DNA of 64,000 nucleotides from assembly GCA_017515285.1 (NCBI GenBank), contig JAFWGN010000005.1, forward strand, positions 1-64,000. The letters are read 5' to 3'. Under the pieces are notes generated by a model. That model worked only from the letters and a program-made list of their open reading frames with translations. It ran no database searches and was not told the DNA's origin. The position numbers and the translations under genes are program-made. The stretch is from Candidatus Saccharimonadota bacterium. GTDB taxonomy: Bacteria > Patescibacteriota > Saccharimonadia > Saccharimonadales > Saccharimonadaceae. This document shows positions 16,108 to 23,545 of this stretch, piece after piece (positions within the stretch are counted from its first letter, which is position 1; the number at the start of each line of letters is the position of its first letter).

Positions 16108-17835
16108 TCACGGCGTGCGGTTTTTGGCAACTTTTTCTACGCCCCAAAATCGGACATCGACAAATCGGTCGGTGGCGACGACGAGGGAGAGGTCCTCGGA
16201 GAAGGGTTTTACGTTCTTGTCGAAGAAGTAGCTCATGTTGACTTGGTATAAACCTATGGCAGGGGCGTCGTCGAGCCAGCGAGAGAGGAAGGACTCGTAT
16301 TTTTGGTTACGAAGTTTTTCGTCGGTGGTTTCGCGGGCGGAGATGATTAAATCGTCGGCGACGGAGCTGTTGTAGTTTGAGAGGTTAAGGCCGTTTTGAG
16401 TGGCTTGAGAGGAGTGATAGTAAACGAGGAGGTCGGGGTTGCTGCCTAGCTCGATTTCGTATAATAATAAATCGTAGTCGCGGTTGGCGATGGTGTTGAC
16501 GAGGAAATCTTGGCCGGGTTCCTCGATTGAGCGGATGACTTCGAAGCCGAGAGATTCGAGTTGCTCGGCGATGTTCTCGAGGACGGTCGGGAGATAGCCG
16601 GAACGAACGGTCGCGAGGCGGAGGGTCTTTTTCTCGACTCCGGAGACGGTGTTCTTGGCGGCTTCGACGTTCAGGGCGGGGAGAGCGGGCCAAGTTTCGA
16701 GGTCGATTTGGGACGTTAGAATCGGGAAATCGAGGGGAAGTTCGTCGCCAATGACGGAGCGGGCTTCGTTAACGTCGAGGCCGGATTGAATGGCTTTTCT
16801 TAGGTCGCGGTTTTTTAAGACGCTTGATTTCGTGTTCATGAAGAGGAAGACGCCGGAGTTGATTGCGGTCTGCTTTTCGTAGATGTTGCGAGAAGTGATT
16901 TCGGCGGAGTCGGTCGGGAGAAGTTCGGCGGTTGCGGAAACGGCGCCGGATTTTATGGCGGATTTGATGTCGTCAACGGTCAAATATGCGTGGACGACGA
17001 AGCTGTTGATTTTGGGCGCGCCCTTGTAGTAGTTTTGGTTTGCGGTGAGGTAAACGATAGACTCACCGGAAGAGCCGACGGCTTGTTGAGCGTTAAAACT
17101 GAAGGGGCCGGAAGAAACGGGGTTGGCGCCGAAACTCGACTCGAGGAGGGTCATTGAGTCGGCGTCCTCGAGAATGTGCTTGGGGAGGATGGGGAAATCG
17201 AGGGCGGTCGCGAACTCCGACCAGACGGCGGGAAGAGAAAAGACGAGTTCGCCGTTGTCGTTGAGCTTGACGGAGACGTTTGAGAGGCCGGAGTAGTAAC
17301 TCGAGACTTGGCCGAGGCCAGAGATTAAATTTGCGGTAAAAATCACGTCTTCGGCGGTTAGCGGTTCCCCGTCGGACCATTTCAAATCGTCCTTTAACTT
17401 GACCGTCCAGACTTTCGCGGAGGCGTCGGATGAGACGGACTTCGCGAGGACGTTACCAACGTGTCCCGAGGCGTCGGAAGCGGTAAGTCCGAGGAACATG
17501 AGTTTGCTCAAGGTTTTTTCGCTGTTGGTCGAGGCAAAGAGAGGATTAAGAGAGCTTACTTTTCCGAGAGTGGCTTCGGTGTAGGTTCCGCCTTCGATAA
17601 AACCGGTCATGGAGTAGGAGTCCGTAAACCAGAAACTTTGGGTTAGGGCGAGCATAAAGAGAGCAAAGACGAGGAGACCCCATTCGATGATAAAAAGGCG
17701 GACGTCGGAGATGTGGGAAAGGCGGCGAAGGAAGTTTTTCTTGATGTGTTTTTCGCCAGAATCAACAACTTCCTCGGTGAGACGAGAAACTTGCTTTAAT
17801 GCTTTTTGCCCACGCTTTTTAGAGAATAGTTTCAT
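16108..17835 (-). CDS. Membrane-anchored oligopeptide-type solute-binding protein (SBP_bac_5)
   Basis: 575 residues. A cytoplasmic N-terminus of about 47 residues and a TM helix at about 48-67 replace the usual lipoprotein signal. The binding domain has the family start SLNPLFASTNSEKTLSKLMF, then LKDDLKWSDGEPLTAEDVIFT (about 148-168), the most conserved motif of peptide/nickel-binding proteins. The C-terminal part includes the ...LLLYEIELGSNPDLLVYYHSSQ segment of the second lobe. Expected to capture peptides outside the cell for an ABC importer; no permease or ATPase genes lie nearby. The start is 2 bases after the secG stop, so the two are probably one operon. Confidence 0.85.
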   Translation of the reverse strand: MKLFSKKRGQKALKQVSRLTEEVVDSGEKHIKKNFLRRLSHISDVRLFIIEWGLLVFALFMLALTQSFWFTDSYSMTGFIEGGTYTEATLGKVSSLNPLFASTNSEKTLSKLMFLGLTASDASGHVGNVLAKSVSSDASAKVWTVKLKDDLKWSDGEPLTAEDVIFTANLISGLGQVSSYYSGLSNVSVKLNDNGELVFSLPAVWSEFATALDFPILPKHILEDADSMTLLESSFGANPVSSGPFSFNAQQAVGSSGESIVYLTANQNYYKGAPKINSFVVHAYLTVDDIKSAIKSGAVSATAELLPTDSAEITSRNIYEKQTAINSGVFLFMNTKSSVLKNRDLRKAIQSGLDVNEARSVIGDELPLDFPILTSQIDLETWPALPALNVEAAKNTVSGVEKKTLRLATVRSGYLPTVLENIAEQLESLGFEVIRSIEEPGQDFLVNTIANRDYDLLLYEIELGSNPDLLVYYHSSQATQNGLNLSNYNSSVADDLIISARETTDEKLRNQKYESFLSRWLDDAPAIGLYQVNMSYFFDKNVKPFSEDLSLVVATDRFVDVRFWGVEKVAKNRTP

Positions 17836-17836
17836 G

Positions 17837-18064
17837 TTAAGCTGGAATTAGTAATAGCCCCATAATCGAGAGGACGAAGACGACGGCGAAGAAGATGGTT
17901 GCGTTGAAGAGGGATTTGTCGAGGCCGCGGCGGGTCGTATAAAGTTCGCCCGTACCGCCGAGGCCGGCACCGAGAGAAGCGCCGCGTTGTTGGAGCAGAA
18001 CCAGGAGAATAACGAGGACGGCGGAGATGATGATTGCGGTTTGGAAAACAGAGGCTAGATTCAT
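17837..18064 (-). CDS. secG: SecG subunit of the protein translocase
   Basis: 75 residues with two TM helices (about 6-24 and 54-73) and the SecG loop LLQQRGASLGAGLGGTGEL between them, ending with the conserved RRGLDK. SecG assists SecYE during export through the membrane. Start ATG at 18064 is preceded by AAAGTATT rather than a Shine-Dalgarno site. The gene sits between uvrC (40 bases upstream) and the solute-binding protein (2 bases downstream), with no other sec genes. Confidence 0.93.
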   Translation of the reverse strand: MNLASVFQTAIIISAVLVILLVLLQQRGASLGAGLGGTGELYTTRRGLDKSLFNATIFFAVVFVLSIMGLLLIPA

Positions 18065-18103
18065 AATACTTTTATTATAGATTATTGGCGGAGATTTTAC
18101 AAG

Positions 18104-19369
18104 TTACTTTAGGAGCCTTTTTCGCTTTAAGAGCGAGTGGTAGGTGATAGCGAAACGATGCGCTTCTTCGTCGATGCGGGCGATGAGGCGGGCAATGTGA
18201 GAATCTTGAGAGAGTTCAACGGCGCGGTAACCGTCAGCGGTCGGAATGATGATGTTGACGGGGGCGGATTTTGAGTGGTTGCCGGATTTGTCGCGACCGA
18301 AGACCGGGATTTTAAGGGGCTCTAAAATTGGCAAAAGCGCGGAGACTTGGGGGATGCCGCCGTCGAGAATAATCAGGTCGGGGAAGTCCCAATCGGAGTG
18401 TTTTAGGCGTCGCGTTAAAACTTCCTTCAGGCTTTCAGTGTCGTTGTTTTGTTGTTTTTTTAACTTGAACTTGCGATATTCGGAACGATCGGAGGCGCCG
18501 TTGACGAAGACGACCATGGAAGCGACGACGTCTTGACCGCTTTGGTGGGAAATGTCGTAGCCTTCGATTCTCTTGGGAGGAGCTTTTAGATCGAGTAATC
18601 TTTGGAGACCCTTCAAGGCTTGGTCGGAAGAAATGTCAAGAAACTCTTTATCGGAAAAAACAATTTTCTTTTTTAGGCCCTTGAGGCCAAAAAGTTCGTT
18701 TCTAAGTTCGGCGGCGCGCTCGAAATGGCCGAGTTTGGCCTCGTCTTTCATTTCCCGTTCGAGGTCGCTGAGGAGTTTTTGGCGGTCGCCCTCGAGGTAG
18801 CGAATTAAGTTCCGGAGAATCTTTTTATAGTCTTTTGAGGTCATTTTCCCGACTTCGATGCCGGGGGTTAGCCCGAGGTCCGTGTCGAGGGTTTTCTTTC
18901 CGGTATAGGGCTTATCGTAGTAAGGGAAAATCTTGCGCAGGATCCGAAGGGCGGTCGCGATGGTCGTTTTTGCATAGAAGGGGCCGATATAGCGAGCATT
19001 GTCGCCAAGAGGTTGCCGGGTGATCGAAACGAAGGGGACGTCGGATTTCATGTCGATACGGACGAAGGAGACGGTCTTGTCGTCTCTTAAAAGGATGTTC
19101 CATTTCGGCATATAGCGCTTTATCATTTCGCTTTCCAAAAAGAGCGCGTCCATCTCCGTGTCAACGACAATCCAATCCGTCATCGCGATTTCTTCGACGA
19201 GAACGGTGGTTTTGGGGTCTTTCTCGGTTTTACTAAAATATTGGCGGACGCGGTTTTTGAGGACCGCGGCTTTTCCGACGTAAATCACTTCACCCGCCTT
19301 GTTTTTATGAAAATAAACGCCCGGGGCGGCGGGGAGGGTTTTTAGTTTTTGTTTTAACTCGTCGGTCAT
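18104..19369 (-). CDS. uvrC: UvrC excinuclease subunit, short form without HhH domain
   Basis: 421 residues against about 600 in most bacteria. GIY-YIG nuclease at the N-terminus (GVYFHKNKAGEVIYVGKAAVLKNRVRQYF in outline, residues 17-45), UvrB-contact motif around 200-230 (LEREMKDEAKLGHFERAAELRN), then the RNase H-like 5' nuclease (GYDISHQSGQDVVASMVVF near 268 and DLIILDGGIPQ near 327). The sequence ends at a KRKRLLK tail, so the helix-hairpin-helix DNA-binding end is missing. It makes both incisions in nucleotide-excision repair with UvrA and UvrB. The ATG overlaps the stop of the upstream gene by 4 bases (coupling). Confidence 0.9.
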   Translation of the reverse strand: MTDELKQKLKTLPAAPGVYFHKNKAGEVIYVGKAAVLKNRVRQYFSKTEKDPKTTVLVEEIAMTDWIVVDTEMDALFLESEMIKRYMPKWNILLRDDKTVSFVRIDMKSDVPFVSITRQPLGDNARYIGPFYAKTTIATALRILRKIFPYYDKPYTGKKTLDTDLGLTPGIEVGKMTSKDYKKILRNLIRYLEGDRQKLLSDLEREMKDEAKLGHFERAAELRNELFGLKGLKKKIVFSDKEFLDISSDQALKGLQRLLDLKAPPKRIEGYDISHQSGQDVVASMVVFVNGASDRSEYRKFKLKKQQNNDTESLKEVLTRRLKHSDWDFPDLIILDGGIPQVSALLPILEPLKIPVFGRDKSGNHSKSAPVNIIIPTADGYRAVELSQDSHIARLIARIDEEAHRFAITYHSLLKRKRLLK

Positions 19370-19932
19370 GTTTCTATTATATCGTAATCTTCGACCGTAT
19401 TCAAAGATTTTTGATATTCGTCGAGCAAGTCTTTTAGGCTTTCGTATTCGTCCGGCGCGGAGTCGAGAGGCTCAAAATCTTCAAAGTCAAAGATTTCCGT
19501 AAGTTTTTCGAGGTCTTTTGCGGTCGCCTCGAGAACGTTCTCGTCAAGTTTGGCGGCGAGTTCGGACTTCTTGTCGAGAAGATATAATTCATCTTTTGAG
19601 AGGTATTCGCCGGGATTATCGAAATCCTCTCCCGGGACGCCGAGGCGCGAGAGTTTTGCTTCGAGTTCGAGCTCGACAAGGTCGGAAAAGCCGTCGAAAT
19701 AATAATACATTTTGTCTGTCTCGCTTCGCGAGCCAGAAATTTCTGCGTCGCCTCCCTCGGAATAACTTCGTTCTTCCGAGTTCGGACTCCTTGAAATTTC
19801 GCAATTTTCACACGCGCTCTCTTCGCGGGATTTTATAACTAAAAACGCAGCTAAAATGACGACGGAAATAGCGAGAATAATCCGCACGGGACGAAGTTTC
19901 CGGGACTTTTCGGGGTTTAACACTCTGGTCAT
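19366..19932 (-). CDS. Hypothetical single-TM protein coupled to uvrC
   Basis: 188 residues from the ATG at 19932, chosen because TGGTATAAT lies 7 bases upstream; the longer frame to 19968 runs through a hairpin and is rejected. Short basic start (MTRVLNPEKSRKLRP), TM helix at about 16-36, then an acidic domain of about 140 residues with coiled helices (EYLSKDELYLLDKKSELAAKL and similar). Between them is a Ser/Glu stretch (CENCEISRSPNSEERSYSEGG) whose DNA (about 19735-19800) is full of short palindromes such as CTCGCTTCGCGAG. That stretch may be an inserted palindromic element read as protein. Function unknown. Confidence 0.55.
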   Translation of the reverse strand: MTRVLNPEKSRKLRPVRIILAISVVILAAFLVIKSREESACENCEISRSPNSEERSYSEGGDAEISGSRSETDKMYYYFDGFSDLVELELEAKLSRLGVPGEDFDNPGEYLSKDELYLLDKKSELAAKLDENVLEATAKDLEKLTEIFDFEDFEPLDSAPDEYESLKDLLDEYQKSLNTVEDYDIIET

Positions 19933-19950
19933 TAGGGTCATTATACCAAT

Positions 19951-19988
19951 AAAAAAGCCCCCCGGCAACTATGAAATCGGGGGCTTTT
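19951..19988. terminator. Strong hairpin between divergent genes
   Basis: AAAAGCCCCCC and GGGGGCTTTT flank a loop containing CGGCAACTATGAAATC. It resembles a terminator in both directions, but lies between the divergent hypothetical/uvrC operon and eno, so it ends no known transcript. An upstream small RNA on the plus or minus strand is possible; none can be defined. The rest of 19990-20062 shows a short CTGGTTCC/GGGAACTAC dyad. Confidence 0.5.
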
Positions 19989-20062
19989 ATCCGTTGCGCG
20001 CTGGTTCCGTTTGGGAACTACAACAATAAGGCTCTTTTAGTATAGCACATTATTTTTATTTT

Positions 20063-20071
20063 TGCTATAAT
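20063..20071 (+). promoter_or_regulatory. Extended -10 promoter of eno (leaderless)
   Basis: TGCTATAAT ends 6 bases before the eno ATG, so transcription should start at or within a base or two of the start codon. No Shine-Dalgarno site fits in between. Confidence 0.7.
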
Positions 20072-20077
20072 ATTCTT

Positions 20078-21358
20078 ATGGATAATTTAACTATTTCTAA
20101 CATCAAAGCGAGGCAGATTCTGGACTCGCGGGGGAATCCGACCGTGGAGGCGGATGTGTTCTTGGAATCTGGACAGGCGGGGCGGGCGGCGGTGCCGTCG
20201 GGTGCATCGACCGGTTCGGGCGAAGCGTTGGAACTCCGTGACAAGGATCCGAAGTTCTTCGGTGGAAAGAGCGTACTTAAAGCCGTTTGGAACGTGAATT
20301 CGAAAATCAAAGACGTGCTCGTCGGAAATTCGGCGGAGCAGGCGGTCGTGGACCAAATTATGCTTGACCTCGACGGGACTGCGAACAAAAGTAATCTCGG
20401 GGCGAACGCCATCTTGGCCGTTTCTCTCGCGACGGCGAAGGCGGTTGCGAGGGCGAAGAGACTTCCGTTTTATGCTTATATTGCGGAACTTGCGGGGACG
20501 ATGGACGAGATGTCGCTGCCGATGCCGATGATGAACGTGATGAACGGGGGCGAGCACGCAGATTGGGCGACCGATTTCCAAGAATACATGATAATCCCGA
20601 AAGCCGCCGAAAATATTAACGATGCGGTGAGAATGGGCGCGGAAGTGTTTCATGCGCTTCGCGACGTTTTGAAAGAGCGAGGCTATCCGGTAACGGTGGG
20701 GGACGAAGGTGGCTATGCGCCGAAGGTGCGCGACGGGAATAATGAGCCGCTCGAATGTATTAAAATCGCGATTGAACGCGCGGGTTATAAACCGGGGACG
20801 GATATTGCGATGGCGATGGATATTGCGAGCTCAGAGTTTTATGATAAGGATCACTACGTTTTGAAGACGAACGGAGATTGGAAGAGCGCCGACGACCTTA
20901 CGAACTGGTACACTTGGATTGCGGACAACTATCCAGTGGTTTCGATTGAAGACGGGCTTGCGGAGTCAGACTGGGTGGGATGGAAGATGATGACCGCTCG
21001 ACTTGGCGACCGGGTGCAACTCGTTGGCGATGATTTATTTGTGACCAATACGCGACTTTTGAAGCGCGGGATTGAAGAAAAGGCGGGGAACGCGATTTTG
21101 ATTAAGCCGAACCAAATCGGAACGCTCTCCGAGACGATTAGTGCCGTCATGACGGCGAAAAAAGCGGGGTATAAGACGATTATTTCTCATCGCTCCGGCG
21201 AGACGGAAGACGTTTCGATTGCGCACATCGCGGTCGGGCTTGACGCCGGGCAGATTAAGACCGGGTCACTCTCGAGAACGGAACGCATGGCGAAATATAA
21301 TGAGCTGATTCGGATTGCGGAGGGCAATTCGCGGCTCGGGCTTCACAAACCGTTTTAG
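20078..21358 (+). CDS. eno: Enolase
   Basis: 426 residues, the usual length. N-terminal signature [25 protein letters not shown] loop (residues 41-48), catalytic and Mg2+ sites in [10 protein letters not shown] (about 207), [11 protein letters not shown] (about 289) and VGDDLFVTN (about 315), and the closing loop SHRSGETED (about 369). Interconverts 2-phosphoglycerate and phosphoenolpyruvate in glycolysis, a step kept in fermenting CPR bacteria. The transcript is probably leaderless. The reverse transcriptase gene begins 19 bases after the stop, with no terminator between, so it may be read through from eno. Confidence 0.97.
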   Translation: MDNLTISNIKARQILDSRGNPTVEADVFLESGQAGRAAVPSGASTGSGEALELRDKDPKFFGGKSVLKAVWNVNSKIKDVLVGNSAEQAVVDQIMLDLDGTANKSNLGANAILAVSLATAKAVARAKRLPFYAYIAELAGTMDEMSLPMPMMNVMNGGEHADWATDFQEYMIIPKAAENINDAVRMGAEVFHALRDVLKERGYPVTVGDEGGYAPKVRDGNNEPLECIKIAIERAGYKPGTDIAMAMDIASSEFYDKDHYVLKTNGDWKSADDLTNWYTWIADNYPVVSIEDGLAESDWVGWKMMTARLGDRVQLVGDDLFVTNTRLLKRGIEEKAGNAILIKPNQIGTLSETISAVMTAKKAGYKTIISHRSGETEDVSIAHIAVGLDAGQIKTGSLSRTERMAKYNELIRIAEGNSRLGLHKPF

Positions 21359-21377
21359 CTTTTTCGCCCCAACACGA

Positions 21378-22904
21378 ATGAAACGAATCGTGAGATGTCG
21401 AAAACTCCTTGAACTTTCTCCGGAGAAAGCGCGGGAGTTTTTCCTTGAGAAAGGCAATTATTGCAGCTTGAAACTGCCGCCTTATTTCCGGTTTAATCGA
21501 ATCCTCGGGAGGGCGGGGAGAATTCTTGAGGGGCGGCCTTTACCTGAGTTTTATAAAATCGGAGTGAGCCCGGTGGATTTCGAGAACGTGAATTTGACGT
21601 TTTTAATGAGTAAAGACGGGCGTTTTAGTTGGCGACCAATGCAAATTATTCATCCGGTGATATATTTATCACTCGTTAATCGCTTGACAGAGCCTAAAAA
21701 TTGGGTTTTAATTCAAAAATTCTTCTCGGCGGAGGCGCGCTTAAAAATCATCCGGCCGGTCGGGCAGATTCTTGCGGCGGCCCGAGAGAGGTCGGGGGCG
21801 GCGGCGGCGATCATGAATTGGCGGCAGAAGATTGAGCAGGAATCGCTTATGCTGTCGCTAGATTATCGAGTGATGGCGGAGACGGACATCGAGCTTTATT
21901 ATGAGTCGATTCGGTTCGGCGATTTGAAGCGGGAGTTTTTAAACTCGGGGATTCGGGGGATGGGGCTACTCGGGGAGGAAATCATGACCAGTCTCCAGGC
22001 GGGGCTACAAGGGACGACGCAAGGGTTGCCGCAGGGGAGCGTGGTGATGGATTTTTTGGCGGAGATGCTGCTTCTTGGGGTTGACCTTCGGCTTGAGGCG
22101 AGATTGAGACAAGAAAACTTACTTGATAAGATTAAAATCCTCCGGTTTAGAGATGACTATCGGATTTTTGCGGAAGATATTCCGACGGCGGAGGGGGTAG
22201 TGGGGCTGATTTCCGAGGCGCTCGCGGAGTTTTCTTTGCATCTCAGTACGAAAAAGACGCGTTTTTACAACGACGTGATTGCTGTGGCGCGGAAGGAGGA
22301 CAAGGCGTATTGGGACGAGCGGCGGGCGACGGTGTTTTTGGACCGGAATGGCGAGCCGAGGGAGATGTCGCTTCAGAAACAGTTGTTTAGGATTTATGAA
22401 CTCGCGCGAGAGTTCCCGAATTCGGGGAGCGTTTGTCGGGCGCTGATGGACCTTTTTGAGAAACGGATTTTGAAACTGGAAGAGAAACCGAGAGATAACT
22501 TGCAACTCATTGCGATTGTAGCAAAAATCTTTCTGGAAAACCCAAGGGCGGGGATGGTGGCGGCGGGGATTTTGAGCCGGTTGCTTGATTTTGAGAAGTT
22601 GGCGGGACGGAGGCAGTTGCTCGAGAAGTTGGCGGGGCAAGTGAGGAAGCTGTCGCACAATGAGTATCTTGAGATTTGTTTGCAGAGGTTGACGATTTTA
22701 GAGCTTCCGGAATTGCCATTTTCTGGGAAGTTGGCGCGGTTTATGGCGGGCGAGGACGTGAGGCTTTGGAATTCGGATTGGCTCGATGCGGAGTTTAACG
22801 AGGAGAGCGTCATCAATCATCGCGCGCTGACTCGGCTAAGTCCCGTGATGACCGCGGAAGAGGTGAGGGTTTTTGAGAACTATGAGATGTTTACGGGGAT
22901 ATAA
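21378..22904 (+). CDS. Stand-alone reverse transcriptase with helical C-terminal domain (Abi/DRT-like)
   Basis: 508 residues from the ATG at 21378. RT motifs in order: RPMQIIHP (86-93), motif A TDIELYYESI (169-178) with D170, motif B TQGLPQGSVV (214-223), motif C FRDDYRIF (257-264) with the D259-D260 pair in place of YxDD, then LHLSTKKTRF (287-296). No maturase, endonuclease, integrase or retron-type partner is present. Residues about 330-508 are helical, leucine-rich and repeat-like, as in the HEAT-like tails of abortive-infection and defence-associated RTs. The 19-base gap to eno leaves no room for a retron RNA. It is probably read through from eno. Exact class not resolved. Confidence 0.8.
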   Translation: MKRIVRCRKLLELSPEKAREFFLEKGNYCSLKLPPYFRFNRILGRAGRILEGRPLPEFYKIGVSPVDFENVNLTFLMSKDGRFSWRPMQIIHPVIYLSLVNRLTEPKNWVLIQKFFSAEARLKIIRPVGQILAAARERSGAAAAIMNWRQKIEQESLMLSLDYRVMAETDIELYYESIRFGDLKREFLNSGIRGMGLLGEEIMTSLQAGLQGTTQGLPQGSVVMDFLAEMLLLGVDLRLEARLRQENLLDKIKILRFRDDYRIFAEDIPTAEGVVGLISEALAEFSLHLSTKKTRFYNDVIAVARKEDKAYWDERRATVFLDRNGEPREMSLQKQLFRIYELAREFPNSGSVCRALMDLFEKRILKLEEKPRDNLQLIAIVAKIFLENPRAGMVAAGILSRLLDFEKLAGRRQLLEKLAGQVRKLSHNEYLEICLQRLTILELPELPFSGKLARFMAGEDVRLWNSDWLDAEFNEESVINHRALTRLSPVMTAEEVRVFENYEMFTGI

Positions 22905-22930
22905 AAAGTCCCCAAAGGGGGAATTTATAT

Positions 22931-23015
22931 TGGTGCCCGAGATGGGACTTGAACCCATATGGTAGAGACCATTCGATTTTAAGTCGAACGCGTATACCAA
23001 TTCCGCCACTCGGGC
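22931..23015 (-). tRNA. tRNA-Leu (anticodon TAA)
   Basis: Class II tRNA with acceptor GCCCGAG paired to CTCGGGC, anticodon loop CTTAAAA between TTCGA and TCGAA, long variable arm, and encoded CCA. Confidence 0.93.
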
Positions 23016-23062
23016 TTGGAGGTGTTAGAAATGCCGAGATGGCGCTTTCTAGCTAGAAATTT

Positions 23063-23136
23063 TGGAGGCGCCGACCGGAATTGAACCGGTGTACAAGGTT
23101 TTGCAGACCTCTGCGTAACCACTCCGCCACAGCGCC
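23063..23136 (-). tRNA. tRNA-Cys (anticodon GCA)
   Basis: Acceptor GGCGCTG paired to CGGCGCC (one T-G pair), anticodon loop CTGCAAA, T-arm CCGGTTCAATTCCGG, and encoded CCA. It is followed on the minus strand by a perfect 14-base palindrome (TTTCTAGCTAGAAA) and then tRNA-Leu. Confidence 0.93.
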
Positions 23137-23145
23137 ATGAATAAA

Positions 23146-23214
23146 CTTATATGGAACTTACCCGGCGCACGCGGTTTCGCAGCCTCTAAAGTAACCACTC
23201 CGCCACAGCGCCAT
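23146..23214 (-). pseudogene. tRNA-Cys-like fragment with an intact 5' end
   Basis: The 24 bases at 23191-23214 are identical to 23115-23138, the 5' half of tRNA-Cys (acceptor strand and D-arm). After that the similarity fades: the anticodon region reads GAGGCTGCGAAACC, and there is no T-arm or matching acceptor strand. It stands at the 5' end of the tRNA-Cys/tRNA-Leu transcript, directly after TATAAT at 23219-23224 (minus strand). Confidence 0.6.
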
Positions 23215-23218
23215 ATAT

Positions 23219-23509
23219 ACATTATATCACAAAAAAGCGTCGAGTATGACAAAACCGACGCGATTTTGAGTGTTTATTTTTCAGATTCTAGGCGGATAAA
23301 TGCCCCACCTCCCGAAATTCGAACGCCTCTCAACGTCAGACCCGTTCGAATTTCTTAATATTATTTTATCACAAGCAGAATCAGAGTCAATATTGATTTT
23401 TCATAATCTTTATGGTTTAACTTTAGCGTTTCCCTGTTCGGGTTGTTCGGTTATTAGAAAATAAAGTTCAGTTTCTTGCAAGCCGGGCAGATATATGTAT
23501 TTTGCCACA
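23219..23509. other. Intergenic stretch with promoter and two hairpins, no gene
   Basis: It holds the TATAAT of the tRNA transcript, a GCGTCG/CGACGC hairpin at about 23240-23263, and a perfect 12-bp inverted repeat (GAAATTCGAACG at 23314-23325 with 23343-23354). The latter resembles a T-arm, but no tRNA can be folded around it. No open frame here looks coding. Confidence 0.5.
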
Positions 23510-23541
23510 AAAAACCGCCTCGTGTCCAGGAGGCGGTTTCT
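23510..23541 (-). terminator. Terminator of the giant surface-protein gene
   Basis: Stem AAACCGCCTC/GAGGCGGTTT with an 8-base loop, followed on the minus strand by a T run, starting 5 bases after the stop codon. Confidence 0.85.
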
Positions 23542-23545
23542 CATA

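Noticed and set aside
21315-21377. Longer N-terminus of the reverse transcriptase (TTG start inside eno)
   Set aside because: Overlaps the eno coding end in another frame with no ribosome site; the ATG at 21378 directly precedes the basic RT N-terminus.
23310-23360. tRNA-like hairpin with GTTCGAAT
   Set aside because: A T-arm-like stem is present, but no acceptor, D-arm or anticodon arm fits around it.
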